64,000 nucleotides of DNA from Lumbricus terrestris (GCA_949752735.1 OX457047.1:18584207-18648206), one strand, 5' to 3'. Shown: positions 21,937-32,841, counted from the stretch's first letter. Numbers and translations: made by a program. The notes: a model not told the origin generated them from the letters alone.

Positions 21937-22483
21937 CCCCCAATTTAATGGGCTCTAATGTTGCGCGCCCCCTTAAGCGCGGTTGAGGAAAGCCGGGTCC
22001 TAGGTCAAAGGTTTTGGTGTCAAGGGTAGCAGGTTCGAATCCTAACCTAGGGTGTGAGCTTCTCTGGTTACCTTCTTCCTCAGGATGAGCCGATATTGGA
22101 TATATGTCAGCGGTGGCTGTTAAGCTCACGACAGCCCCACTAAATGGGTACTTATCTGGGTTCGAATCCTCAACATTCCCCCAAGCTCCACCACCCACTT
22201 TACCATCAGCTACCGTCCTCACCATTATTTCACATTCTTTTTGGCGGGAATTTAATTGGGCTTGCTGCATAGAAACTAGATTTAGCTCTTCGGCTAGACC
22301 GGTTAAAATGCTACTCTGGCGCTCCATAAACTGCTCTATTGTTGTCATTTGCTTCTGTAATACGGCCGGGTCTAAGTCATCAGTATTGTCTGTAGTCCCC
22401 AACTCAACTGTTCCTCCCGGACACATCTCATCTTCCTCTCGTCCTCTTCCTGAGACACTGTCCGTATCCCCGTCGGAGTCCAT
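21898..22483 (-). CDS. LTR-encoded N-terminal extension of Gag, out of frame by one C
   Basis: A minus-strand frame starting at 22483 (MDSDGDTDS) runs through the LTR for about 180 codons. Its first 70 residues are acidic and then helix-forming (LQKQMTTIEQFMERQ, LAEELNLVSMQQAQLNSRQKE), so a coiled-coil segment is likely. In the 3' LTR copy the same frame continues into the peptide METLGQAAPPRV, which is where the long Gag-Pol frame begins. In this 5' copy an extra C in a homopolymer near 21935-21941 puts the two out of frame. The likely full Gag therefore starts inside the LTR, as is known for Ty1 of yeast. The extra C could be a mutation or a sequencing error. Confidence 0.6.
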
Positions 22484-23346
22484 TATAATTTGATAGCAAA
22501 AGTCACTTCACAGTTCTCTATTTAAGTTTCATTTATTGTAGAATTAATCAAGCGACTGTCTGTCGTTCATTAGCAATTATTTACACGGCCGATGAAATAG
22601 AATCAATATTAAAGATTCACTATTAAGGCCCTCCTAAAACGCCTATGTCCCTTGACTAGCTTAAGTTTTATCAGATCAGTTCACAGACTGACTATTTCAC
22701 ACCTATCCGATCAGTTCACAGACTGAATATACCACAACTAATATTTGCACCAAAATAGCGATACGAGTTTTATCTAATTACACTTAGTTCAGGTTCGAGC
22801 TCTACAGATTAGGTTGCCTATACTTCCCTGTTCCCATTGATATTTTAGGACAGCCGATCCACCGTTTTCCGTCCTGTAGAAAGTTATTGAGTCGTCGGCC
22901 GATGCCAGAATTTCTCCGTAGGAAGCGTATTATTAATTTAATTGTTGCCGGAAATCTTCGTAATTACACATCGATTCACAAGACATCGGAAGAACCTCGT
23001 CTTCTACCTGAGAAACTTGCCAGAATCAAAAATACCATCAATTTTACCACGATTCACGATTTCCACCAGCATAGGTCGTACACGATTCAATTCTGCAGCC
23101 CGACTGAAGGTTTGCGCGTTAATTTGCCGCAAGAGAGCGCTTTTTAGCGCCTAAAACATCGCGTGATGTCTAACCAATCAAAAATCGCACGTGGCGGAAA
23201 GTTCCATTGAAAAATGCATGGGAAGCTAAATATAGCGATGACCGCATCGATCAGTGCTAAGCATAGCACCCATGAATTCGTAATAGAAATAGCGGCCTTA
23301 CTTAAGTAAATAAGTAAGGTAGCTTGTAGCAACCTGGTTCGCTACA
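21898..23346 (-). repeat. 5' LTR of the Ty3 element
   Basis: 1449 bp and nearly identical to the 3' LTR. It has six C where the 3' LTR has five (near 21935-21941). Transcription would run leftwards into Gag-Pol. Confidence 0.93.
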
Positions 23347-23353
23347 TACATAT

Positions 23354-23424
23354 GTCGGGAGCGCTTCTGAGTAATGAGCTTGAAGGGGCGCTAAAACAAG
23401 TAGGCTAGCCTACGCATACAAATG
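23354..23424 (+). repeat. SINE tail fragment at the edge of the Ty3 insertion
   Basis: GTCGGGAGCGCTTCTGAGTA, GAGCTTGAAGGGGCGCTA and AACAAG match the SINE tail. It then carries GTAGGCTAGCCTAC where other copies have a short GTGCAC junction. The fragment begins only a few bases beyond the TSD. Confidence 0.7.
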
Positions 23425-23539
23425 TCCATGTGCGCATGCGCGCGTGTGTTTTCTAAATCTTATGAAGTTTTGAATTATAAGTTACTGCATGTGATGATGT
23501 GAATGTATTTATTTATTGCTCGCATTTGATATGACGCAA

Positions 23540-23727
23540 ACTGAATTGCCTCCTACTCGGAGGCGCTCCCGACTTTAACGCAGACACTGCATCGGAGTGT
23601 CACACCGATGCGCACGAGCGAGTAAAGGACCTGCCCTACGCTGCGGCTTGAGGTGGATTTGAACCTGGAACCCTCCGGTTTCAATGCACCGAACCAACCA
23701 CCACACCACTACACCACCGCGCCCCGT
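23540..23727 (-). repeat. SINE, tRNA head and body
   Basis: Reverse complement of the 31075-31306 SINE: GAGGCGCTCCCGAC, GACACTGCATCGGAGTG, GATTTGAACCTGG (B box) and ACCACACCACTACACCACC (A-box region). Confidence 0.8.
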
Positions 23728-23934
23728 CAACTAAGCGAGAAATACGGCTTAAATGCTTAAGTGAATTTATATTAAGAATAAAACTGCTAAGCGTTAGGCC
23801 AGCATTTATATTGGATGATAAATAAAAAAAGCAGATCTTACGATGCCATAATAAATGACAAGAGCTCGAATTCACGAGACAGCGGGTAGCCTAAAGGCAG
23901 GAATAAAGATATAGGCCTGCAATAGACCCGTGGT

Positions 23935-26117
23935 CAGTGGCGTAACAACCATGTAACGAAGGTGGACAAAATCCACGGGCCCCCGAGGTTCAAAGGGCCC
24001 CCAAGAGTTGTAACTAAAAAATCCACGTTGATCTACTTTTCCATTTATTGAGTTTCAGACTGCAATCTGCAGTCTGAACTAAAGCCTGTATAATTATGAC
24101 GGCTGTTTCAATATACATAATGATACGCTTTGTTCTCAGATGCATGTAGGGAAGGATGTGTTCCTGCTTGGGGTCAAATACTGACACATTCTGCGACCCC
24201 TGATGTTCTATACACAGACAGCACACATAGGCCAACAACCCCTACATGCATTTGAGGCAGCGTGAGGCAGGTGGTTGGAAGACTGACAGATAAACGAATC
24301 TATAGACGAAGGTATCTAACAGGAGTCAGGCAGTCAGATGAACAGAATCAAGCGGACAACCAGGCTGACCCAGCGGTTCTACATAACAGGTTATCCATAG
24401 TGTATGCCAGAGACTTCAGAATAATTTAGGTCACTGCACCCTGCATCTGATCCCCTTCCCATCACCACAAGCCTTAGAATTGGAAAGATATAATTATCTC
24501 TCGTCAGATTAGTCTTCCAAACACATTAAGGTTCTCATGCGTGACAGGGTTTGCAGTTGGCCCTCCTATAATATCAAATTTCTGGCAGCTCAATCTGAAC
24601 CCACGGACCTCCGTCGCATAGCCAAATCAAGCTGTATACAGTGTACAGGCATATAGTAGGTTACACAGTAATATACATGTATACTATGCGTAAGGCATTT
24701 CAGGCTAATGAGAATTACAATTTTGAGTCTTTTGGAATAACGCTGCGTTTTATTTAGCATCAGCATCCAATGATAATTAATTAAGGTTTTGAGAAAATTG
24801 AACAGTTCGTTTATGGCCGTTAGTTTATCTAAGAGGGCTAATTGGCTCAGATAGCAGCAACGATAAAAAAATATAGACCTACAAACGAGAATTGAATGGG
24901 TCTCACAAGCATTTTGGAATGATGATCAGAGAAAACCAAGACAACAAAATATACGAGACGATTCAACCGATTTTCATATGCAGACCAGAATGCTAAACTG
25001 CGAAAACAGGATGAGAAAAGAATTCTTGCTGCAGAAATGAGTTGATTGCAGGAATTTCAAGACCACAGAACATAAGAAACTATTAGAGTGATGATTAGAC
25101 AGCATTAAGAATCGAAGCAACTCTGCTAAACAAGTCGTTCAACAACTGTTTGAACATGTAGCCTATAGAGAGAGAAGGCCAATTGCCCGAATTCCACTCA
25201 ACTATAAATGAAGAAAAGAAATAAAAAGAAATAAAGGCATACCAAGACTACTCTGGATAGAAAATAATTATAAAGGAGGACGTAATATCAATTGACTTGA
25301 CAAATGAACATGAGGCAATGGATGTCATTTATTCGTACCCATCACCGCCAACAATACTGGCTGCAGGCGTCAAGAATTGATGGCGGTTATAATCATTCGT
25401 TTGCTGTTAATCCTAAACGAAACTTAACACCATCACCCTTGAAAAAAAACTGGAGGTGAGGAAAGTGACTTAATTTATCTTGGCCATTTTCTCTTCTGCC
25501 TAAGACTGACTTATTTACCATATCTTACGGCAGTGGCGTAGCCAAGGGGGTTTCGGGAGTTAAACTCCCCATTGGCTTAAGAAAAAGTTTTTTTATCCGC
25601 TTAAATAAGAAAAAAATATCTTGTAGTAACAATTGTTTTTTTTCTTAATTTATTCCTATTGTTGCTTTATTCCCTTTTTATTTACTGTAATACTGTTGGG
25701 TTGGTATCAGGAAGGGCATCCAGCCAGGCCATAAAACCCTCAACCCCCTACCCCATCATAAATTCCTGGCTACGCCACTGTCTTAAGGGCACACTTTTCT
25801 TCCACTATTGCCTCGACTTCTTGAATCCAATTGCCACGTAGCCTAGAGGCTAAATTGGCAAATGTATTTCAATATATGCATTCAGGCCTATAGGCCTAAC
25901 CTATACTGTTTTATTGATTTCTCTTGAACTATTAATGTGCCTTAAATTACGGATTATTGACTATATCGTTTAATACTCAATTTTAATCTAACTGCAGTTT
26001 ATAGCCATTTCACAATTTTGACTCTTTGGCGTCGTTAATACAATCATGTAGGTAGGCCTATACAGGGGCCCCCAGCTTCATTGTCCACGGGCCCCCGGCT
26101 AGGTTGTTACGCCACTG
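23935..26117. mobile_element. 2.2-kb hAT-like element, decayed
   Basis: Ends CAGTGGCGTAACAACC and GGTTGTTACGCCACTG are inverted, with a perfect 8-bp TSD CCCGTGGT (23927-23934 and 26118-26125). Subterminal CGGGCCCCCG blocks lie at both ends. No transposase domain is recognisable in the body, which contains a nested MITE at 25531-25780. Confidence 0.88.
25531..25780. mobile_element. 250-bp MITE (CAGTGGCGTAGCCAAGGGGG family)
   Basis: Inverted CAGTGGCGTAGCCA and TGGCTACGCCACTG ends. The flanks TCTTACGG and TCTTAAGG (25523-25530 and 25781-25788) are an 8-bp TSD with one mismatch. Closely related to the copy at 26350-26608. Confidence 0.85.
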
Positions 26118-26349
26118 CCCGTGGTAGCCTACGCTGTTAGGCCTTGGCCTATAGACCTCCTTTGATTTCTTTATTTAGGCCTATAATTCAATCGGTTTTG
26201 TTTACGATCGACCTACGCTTAAGGAGGCTAAGCCTCCAGTTCACAGTGACATAGATTAATAACTCTTCTTTCCGACCCAACTATCAATCTTATTATATAG
26301 CCTAAATCTTAAGTAGGCAGTCCTTGCAAATTAGCCCATGCACTCGAAG

Positions 26350-26608
26350 CAGTGGCGTAGACAAGGGGGCTTTCGGGAGTTAAAACCCTCCATTGGCCTT
26401 GGAAACAAGTTTTTTTAAAGTTTATTTATTTTCTTAAATAAGAAAAACAAAACAATTGCTTGTAGTAACTTTTTTTATTACTTTATTCCCTTTGTTACTT
26501 TATTGCCATTTTATTTACTGGAATACTGTTGGGTTGGTGTCAGAAAGGGCATCCGGCCAGGCCATAAAAAACCAAATTTCCCATCATAAATTCCCAGCTA
26601 CGCCACTG
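26350..26608. mobile_element. 259-bp MITE, second copy of the same family
   Basis: Ends CAGTGGCGTAGACAAGGGGG and CAGCTACGCCACTG, with a perfect TSD ACTCGAAG (26342-26349 and 26609-26616). It shares TACTGTTGGGTTGGT and GGCCATAAAA with the 25531 copy. Confidence 0.9.
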
Positions 26609-26616
26609 ACTCGAAG

Positions 26617-27790
26617 ACATTTTGCATCATGCCATCTGATTTAGGCCAATCCTATTATGAAAAGCGCTATAGGCTTAGGCTAATTATCTACGTTGTAGGG
26701 ACAATTATAGGCCTATGTGAGTTTAACTCGGCTGAAAAAAGTCAATCACCCAGCGTTTACTAAAACACATGCATTTTCGAAAATGCAAAATAGCCTAATA
26801 CCGGTAATAATAATAATAAGCTGCAATTATTTCACGGACAATTAATTAAAGCGTTAATAATAATTAGGAGCTCTGCAGTTTGATGAATTGGCGATCGTCG
26901 TAAGCCTGATACGAGGCGATGAAAATTTATCTCCCTTTTCGTATTAGACTTTGTATAATACCGCCTTCTGACGACGTGCCTCATCGAAACTGGGACGGGA
27001 TTCGTATCGTCTCCTTATGGCCGCCTTCTGTTCCATCGCATATCAGCTCCAATTTATCAGGATTTTCCCGACAATTTTCATAGTTTCATCGATATTCTCA
27101 TTCGCCGTCGTCCGTCGCGTAAACCGGATACGACGCCTCGTTAGATATGGGACTATTTCGGCACGAGCGGAGGAAAGTAGTGCGTCCGCGGCCGCACGAA
27201 AAGCGCCGCAGCTGCGAATTATTCGGCAAGTGACGTTTTGGTGGATTCATTTGCCGTTGACGTTGATGGTCACATTTTTGCGGCTCCTGATTATTATTTG
27301 CAAACAGTGCATAGGTTAGTTATAAGCCACGGGGATTTTCAAGAAATGTGAACGAACTAATGAGAATCTAAGTTCTTGACCTTGTATGTCCTAAATCCCA
27401 ATGGAAATTAAAGTCCTGGTCGCGAGCACAAAATAATGACCAATTAGATTAAACACTGCACAGTCTGCGAACTTTTCAGGGATCTATAAGAAAGTCTGAA
27501 AATGAACTGTTTGCAAAATAGGTTTAATTATCGAATTATTTTGAGTATTAGCATCAGTATCAATGACACTACAGCATTGGATCTATTTGCCTGGATGTAG
27601 CTTTACGTGCCACTATTAAACGCTAATACAATATTATATAGGTCTAATATATACTTATATAGTCCATATTATGTGTCTACACTGGCTGATGCAGCATACT
27701 GCAGGCAGCGCAGCCAATTTGGCCGAGATTCTGTTTCTTCTCGTGACATCACGTTTCCATCGCCTCCGACATATCTTCCGCATTCGCCAG
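26617..27790. other. No recognised gene; a moderately GC-rich block at about 26880-27330
   Basis: A plus-strand frame of 100 codons at 27017-27319 shows hydrophobic and then Arg-rich composition but no domain I recognise. It may be untranslated sequence near the regulatory cluster at 27791-27824. Confidence 0.4.
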
Positions 27791-27824
27791 TGACGTCACG
27801 ACCGGAAGCCGTCTCCATAGAAAC
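27791..27824. promoter_or_regulatory. CRE + ETS + X-box cluster
   Basis: Within 34 bp lie TGACGTCA (full CRE, 27791-27798), CCGGAAG (ETS core, 27802-27808) and GTCTCCATAGAAAC (27811-27824), which fits the RFX X-box consensus. Such tight clusters are common in CpG-type animal promoters, and X-boxes are known upstream of ciliary genes. No coding exon was identified next to it. Confidence 0.45.
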
Positions 27825-28231
27825 GGCATCGTCTGAAAGCTGCATGCTTTCGCGCGTAGACTAAACATAACACGCGGATAATAATTGGAGCCGAATGCTG
27901 TGACGAGAAGAAGGCATCAGCGACATGCAGGAGCATCGGCTGAAACTGCTGCAGATATGAGAGAAGGACGTATATGTATTATGTATACATGTATTGTATA
28001 GCCTGTAGATGGCAGAGCTGTTCTTCTCTGCGGCAAGTCTCATTGGATATATTGATAGAAATGGTTTTTCGTGGAAAGGACTTCCGCCTGTGAATATCAA
28101 TTGACGAAAACAGAATATGATAATTTGGCCATAACGATGCACTCGTATTATACAACGTACTATATATGATATTATATGCTGTTTTTTATAGCCTACTTAT
28201 AGACGGAACTATAGCCTAATTATGGTCTAGT

Positions 28232-28560
28232 CAAGGCCGTAGCCAGGATTTGATATCGGGGTATTTATTGTTTAACAACTTTTTCAGCTAAATTTTCGGC
28301 GACCTTATTTTTAGTCGTCGAAATTTCTAATGATTTTTTTCAGTCATTACATGTTTTGCGTAGAATTTTTACCCTGAAACCATTCACCGCCGCGTAATAC
28401 GATATAATTTCATGCATTTTCCCCTATAAAATCGCAATCTTATGCGAGTTCTGGTCGGCCAATACATGTACTTTGCGCACTGTAGTTCTGACATTAGGCC
28501 TATGTGCTATAGTAAATGCATTTTTTCCAACACCCAAAACACCCTCTAGCTACGGCCTTG
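28232..28560. mobile_element. 329-bp MITE (CAAGGCCGTAGC family)
   Basis: Inverted CAAGGCCGTAGC and GCTACGGCCTTG ends; flanks GGTCTAGT and TGCCTAGT match at six of eight positions. Internal motifs TTAGTCGTCGAAATTTCT and AACACCCAAAACA match the copy at 13441-13731. Confidence 0.8.
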
Positions 28561-28654
28561 TGCCTAGTTATAGTAGTATGATATATCCAGTGGCGTAGAA
28601 TCTGAGGACAAGGAGAATGCCAACGTTTATCTTCAACAGTTCAAACCTGTCATA

Positions 28655-29641
28655 GGGGAAGTCGGGGCGAGACGGACCCCGTAACGGATTTTTGGGTTTG
28701 AGACACCATAAACGTGCTTCACAGGCACTAATTTTTTGCTACTCGTAGCTTATACAGTACCTTAGCTAAGGGCAACACAAATTTAATTGCATCTCTTTTT
28801 GATAAAAAGATTTTTTAAATTTAAAAACTTAGTCGTAAAGATCCGTCTTGCCCCCACTATGGGGCAAGATGGACCATTCTAATGAATCATGCTCCACGCA
28901 TTAGTCTTTCATCATAGCATGTTCTGATCACATGCAGAATACTATTTTATGCATAAATGTGATCGTCTATAATGTAAAACAGTGAGAATAACGCAGAAGT
29001 TACATTGGACTAGATTTGTTCGATTTAGGCGATTTTAGTGGTCCATCTTGCCCCCATGGTGGAACAAGATAGACCGCTGCAATCATGTCTTTCGCGTTAA
29101 TTGTCATTATTATTGTATCCAACAATTATTGTTATAGTATTAATAACATAATAATTAATTAACAAGTGAAATCGGATGAAAAAATTCGAACCATAAGAAA
29201 AATTCACACAAACGGGGCAAGATGGATCACAAGGTCCGTCTTACCCCGTCGGTGACTGATCCAACTCACCCCCATGCGTAAGGTATAAACTTTTCACCAA
29301 TTAAAAATTCAATTTACTGGGTATCTTGCCAATACTGAATTCGTTAATACGGCAGAAAAGGGTGTTTAACCAAATATACTTGCATCAAAAGCCTGTTACA
29401 ATGTGCAATTGACTACTTAGCAAATAACTGTTTCTTGAAAATAAGATCGAGCAGGTCGAAAATCAACTTTTCATCTTAAAAAACGAACAAATGTCGTTTC
29501 GGTCGCTTATTTTGGTCAAATCACCAAAGCGCCAACAGTATTACAATAATTAAAGTTCATTCGATAGGTGGCGACATCATATATACCTTATATTGACGGG
29601 ATCCATCATGCCACAAGGGTCCATCTCGCCCCGACTTCCCC
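28655..29641. mobile_element. 987-bp TA-flanked DNA transposon, non-autonomous
   Basis: Ends GGGGAAGTCGGGGCGAGA and TCTCGCCCCGACTTCCCC are long inverted repeats flanked by TA on both sides (28653-28654 and 29642-29643), suggesting a Tc1/mariner-type target. The inside carries repeated inverted motifs GGGCAAGATGGACC and GGTCCATCTTGCCCC (about 28850, 29040, 29215) that resemble the ends. No transposase frame. Confidence 0.8.
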
Positions 29642-29914
29642 TATATGCTAGGCCAATATACATTCATTCATTTGTTCATTCATTCGAAAATTTCCTGGTA
29701 GAGTCCCAGGGTACAGGCATAGCTCAACAGGATATATATATAATATATATGTATATATAGGCCCATATATATATTATTGGCTACCTGCATATGGGAGACG
29801 GGTTTCACAGCTACTCCGACCTCGAGGATATTTCGATCGCTGATCCTGCAAAATCTCATTTTCAGCGGCAAATCAAATTCCGATGGCCGATAATTTTATT
29901 AATTCAAATCACGA

Positions 29915-30040
29915 ATCAAAGCTACAGTTACCTAGCCTACTCTCATAGTTTTACCTACGATAAAAGCTACAGTTACCTACTCTCCCAGTTTTACATACGA
30001 TAAAAGCTACAGTTACCTACTCTCAGTTTTACCTACTCGG
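29915..30040. repeat. Minisatellite (ACGATAAAAGCTACAGTTACC), left part
   Basis: Units containing AAAGCTACAGTTACCTA, CTCTC and AGTTTTACCTA occur about three times here and resume at 30698-30760 after the LINE. The LINE has therefore inserted within the array. Confidence 0.85.
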
Positions 30041-30084
30041 CATATAAACCTACTATGTCGAAGCTGTTACTACCAGTTACGTCA

Positions 30085-30690
30085 GCTTAAGGTGGTCTCC
30101 CGTTCTCTGTCTTTTAGTGCCGCCTCTACTCTTGTTCACTCTTTCGTAGTTTCCCGCCTTGACTACTGCAGCACCCTCTATCATGGACTTCCGGCTGACC
30201 GGATTGGCTGCCTTGAACGGGTCCTCCGCTCTGCGGCGCGACTTGTTGGCCATATCCCAAAATATGGCCATGTCTCATCCTATATGCGGGATACCTTACA
30301 CTGGCTCCCTTCTCCTCAGCGGATTGCATACAGGGTCTGTGCGCTGGTTAGGCGGTGCATTGAAGGACTAGCTCCACCCTACCTTCGAGAATTCTGTTGT
30401 TCCACCTTGGGAGTTCAGCGTCGATCGACCCTTCGATCGGCGAACCACGCTGAGCTTCGATATCGATCTGGTTCCCCGCTCACGGACTGCTATCCGACAG
30501 CGTTGTTCATTCTCTGTTGCAGGTCCTACAGCTTGGAATGGTCTCCCTGTTACACTGCGCTTAATTCCCAGGGGTCACTCCGCTCTGTTCCTTAAGAACC
30601 TAAAAACTGTTTTATTTAGCCGTGGCTGGGCCGGGAGCGCTTCTGAGTAGCCTACCTTGAAGAGGCGCTATATAAATTTCTGAAATAAAT
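30085..30690 (+). pseudogene. LINE 3' end with reverse transcriptase C-terminus (L2/CR1-like)
   Basis: The plus-strand frame shows FVVSRLDYCSTLYHGLP, RVLRSAARLVGHIP, TLHWLPSPQRIAYRVC and GLAPPYLREF. After a frameshift near 30480 it reads VAGPTAWNGLPVTLR and LKNLKTVLFSRGWAGSASE, ending in a stop. This is the conserved end of an L2/CR1-type non-LTR polymerase. The element is 5' truncated and lies in a minisatellite. Its end, GGGAGCGCTTCTGAGTAG to GGCGCTATATAAA with an AAATAAAT tail, is shared with the SINEs in this window, so this LINE family is the probable retrotransposition partner of those SINEs. A related copy is at 53615-53960. Confidence 0.85.
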
Positions 30691-30697
30691 AATAAAT

Positions 30698-30760
30698 AAA
30701 TACGATAAAAGCTACAGTTACCTACTCTCAGTTTTACCTACGATAAAAGCTACAGTTTTC
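30698..30760. repeat. Minisatellite, right part
   Basis: Continuation of the 29915-30040 array beyond the LINE insertion. Confidence 0.8.
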
Positions 30761-30949
30761 TATTTTGTAGACTAATCTTCACGGGTAGCCTATATTCGTC
30801 TCATTTCAGTCTGGGTCTATAGGTCTATAGTACATGCAGGTTAAACTTGTCCTTCCCCGTAAAATTCTGTAACATTGACAATAGTCTACCATTCGCCCAC
30901 GCTGTTACAAAGTCAATCCATTTCGATACCTGTTCCGACGACATAGAAC

Positions 30950-31052
30950 GACCTCCCTTCTGGCCTACCTCCCTTTGGCCTACCTCCCTTTTGGCCTCCC
31001 TCCCTTTTGGCCTCCCTCCCTTTTGGCCTCCCTCCCTTTTGGCCTACCACCC
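30950..31052. repeat. Tandem repeat CCTCCCTTTTGG
   Basis: About seven units of roughly 16 bp (CCCTCCCTTTTGGCCT and variants). Confidence 0.9.
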
Positions 31053-31074
31053 TTAAGTTAGTTACTCTCACATC

Positions 31075-31306
31075 GAGGCGCGGTGGTGTAGTGGTGGCGT
31101 CGTTGCCTTGAAGTCAGAAGGTTCGAGGTTCGAACCCCCCTCACGTCGCCGCGTAGGGACCTTGGGCAAGTCCTTCACTCGCAATTATTGCTCAGCGCTT
31201 CGGCGTGAAACTCCGATGCAGTGTCCGCTCTGCAGTCGGGAGCGCCTCTGAGTAGTGAGCTTGAAGGGGCGCTATAACAAGTGCACATACAAACAAACAA
31301 ACAAAC
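31075..31306 (+). repeat. Full-length tRNA-derived SINE
   Basis: The head carries an A-box-like GTGGTGTAGTGGTGGC and a B box GGTTCGAACCC (31127-31137), an RNA polymerase III promoter. The body follows (GCCGCGTAGGGACCTTGG, CTTCGGCGTGAAACTCC, GATGCAGTGTCC), then the LINE-like tail GGGAGCGCCTCTGAGTAG to GGGGCGCTATAACAAG and an ACAAACAAACAAAC end. It is the best reference copy in the window. Confidence 0.9.
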
Positions 31307-31411
31307 ATCCATCTGCTGTGTTTATTCCGAAGACTGCAACACGTCTTGCTATCTAAATGAAACTGTAGGGCAATAATTGCTACAATTTGTAGTCGTAATT
31401 GCCATTATAAT

Positions 31412-31741
31412 CAGTGGCGACGCCAGGATTTCAGTTTGGGAGGGGGTGAATCCTCGCGGACGAAATTCTCCATTTTCATCCGCCAAAAGTTCTGACGACC
31501 TTTTTTCAGTCATCCGGCCGAAATCTCATGTGAATTTTCCATTTTCATCTGCCAAAATTTCTGACGACCTTTTTTCAGTCATCCGGCCGAAATCTCATGT
31601 AGCCTAAATTTTCCATTTTCATCTGCCAAAATTTCTGACGACCTTTTTTCAGTCATCCGGCCGAAATCTCATGTAAATTTTCCATTTTCATCCGCCAAAA
31701 TTCCTGACGACCTTGTTTTAGCCCCCCTAGCGCCGCCACTG
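31412..31741. mobile_element. 330-bp MITE with an internal 3-unit tandem repeat
   Basis: Ends CAGTGGCGACGCCAGGATTT and TAGCGCCGCCACTG; TSD ATTATAAT/ATTACAAT (31404-31411, 31742-31749). Internal units (TTTCCATTTTCATC, CTGACGACCTTTTTTCAGTC, ATCCGGCCGAAATCTCATGT) repeat about three times. One unit alone carries the extra bases GCCTA after CATGTA (31602-31606). Confidence 0.88.
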
Positions 31742-31749
31742 ATTACAAT

Positions 31750-32640
31750 CGTAATGTAACGTAATTTATGACTTAGGTATGGACTATTATAGTTGCAGAA
31801 CGAAAATTAATTATCGTAATTATTTTTTTACTTTAAGAGGCCCCCAACGGAAGCATGCGAGGTGCGCAGTTTCAAGATTACCGAGAAAATTTCACACGGA
31901 AAAAGAGCTTCAACATGAAATCCACTTTTTGTTCTTACATCGTGTGTTAGTAAATGCATTATTTCATTATAACATTATTTCATTTTAACATTATTTCATT
32001 TTGGGGAGGTTTTTAAACACCCAAAACGCTTCACTAAATACGGCTTTGTGTCAACACCGAGAATATGGGCCTACTTAAAGCGGAAATACAGTGATCATCT
32101 AACAATTGGTGTTAAGTAATTTAAGTCATTAAACATAATAATAATGCAATGAATCGTAATAATATGTATAGCCTTGACATCATAATCATTTACAAAGACA
32201 TCAATCATGCTCGCTTTAAGTCAAATCGCAGTCAAAACTCCTAATCGAAACGCAGACAAGAAAACCTCAACAGAATGAAGAAAAAAGAAGTCAGGCGACC
32301 GTGGGAAAGCAAGTTTTGAGAGATTCGACATAAGTTAAAACAGTGATCTATAGATAGAAGGACAAATAGAGAAAACAGTTGGGCAAACAGAACTAGTAGA
32401 AAAGAAGGAGAAAATGCAAAAGCAGAAGTATTCGTCTGATCGATATCATGATCTCCATTCTGATTCTTAGCATCCTTACGCGAAATGGTGATTTTATCAG
32501 CTGCAGCCAATAGTCCTACAACGGATATAGGCCTACGCCTCATGCACATTCAGAGAAAGTCAAACAAACCTATAGGTGCTTCCTCAAGAGTCGGTCAACT
32601 GGATCGTCTTTGTCGCTCCTGTCCGGAATTGCAGTCATTC
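31750..32640. other. No recognised gene
   Basis: AT-rich sequence; a 31990-32045 segment (CACCCAAAACGC, ACGGCTTTGTG) resembles a decayed MITE end of the CAAGGCCGTAGC family. Confidence 0.4.
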
Positions 32641-32643
32641 TTC

Positions 32644-32705
32644 CCGGGACTTGCTTCGGGCAGCATTCGACCGTTTGGTCCATTGCTGCCCGAAGCAAGT
32701 CCCGG
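32644..32705. repeat. Inverted repeat with 22-bp perfect arms
   Basis: CCGGGACTTGCTTCGGGCAG... (32644-32665) is matched by its exact reverse complement at 32684-32705 with an 18-bp loop. It could form a stable hairpin. Confidence 0.9.
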
Positions 32706-32761
32706 TCAGCAGCCAGCGCGCCATGTCAGATGCCAGAGCCGACAGAGCTGACAGGGGGCCA

Positions 32762-32841
32762 GGACGGACGGTGCCAAAACTGCCGGACAAGTCTCTGGCC
32801 TCCAGGACGGACGGTGCCAAAACTGCCGGACAAGTCTCTGG
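32762..32841. repeat. Two-copy direct repeat (about 38 bp, 42-bp period)
   Basis: GGACGGACGGTGCCAAAACT and the following GCCGGACAAGTCTCTGG occur twice in tandem, separated by CCTCCA or similar. Confidence 0.9.

Larger units (their letters stand above)
11291..23346 (-). mobile_element. Complete Ty3/gypsy LTR retrotransposon
   Basis: Two long direct repeats begin TGTGACGCGC and end TTCGCTACA, and are flanked by a 4-bp duplication TACA (11287-11290 and 23347-23350). Gag-Pol reads on the minus strand, so the right LTR is the 5' LTR. A purine tract lies beside the 3' LTR and a primer-binding-like sequence beside the 5' LTR. The LTRs differ at very few sites (I see two substitutions and one C-run length change), so the insertion is young. 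About 3.3 kb of non-coding sequence lies between the end of Pol and the 3' LTR; part of this is a nested hAT-like element (13288-14403). Confidence 0.93.
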
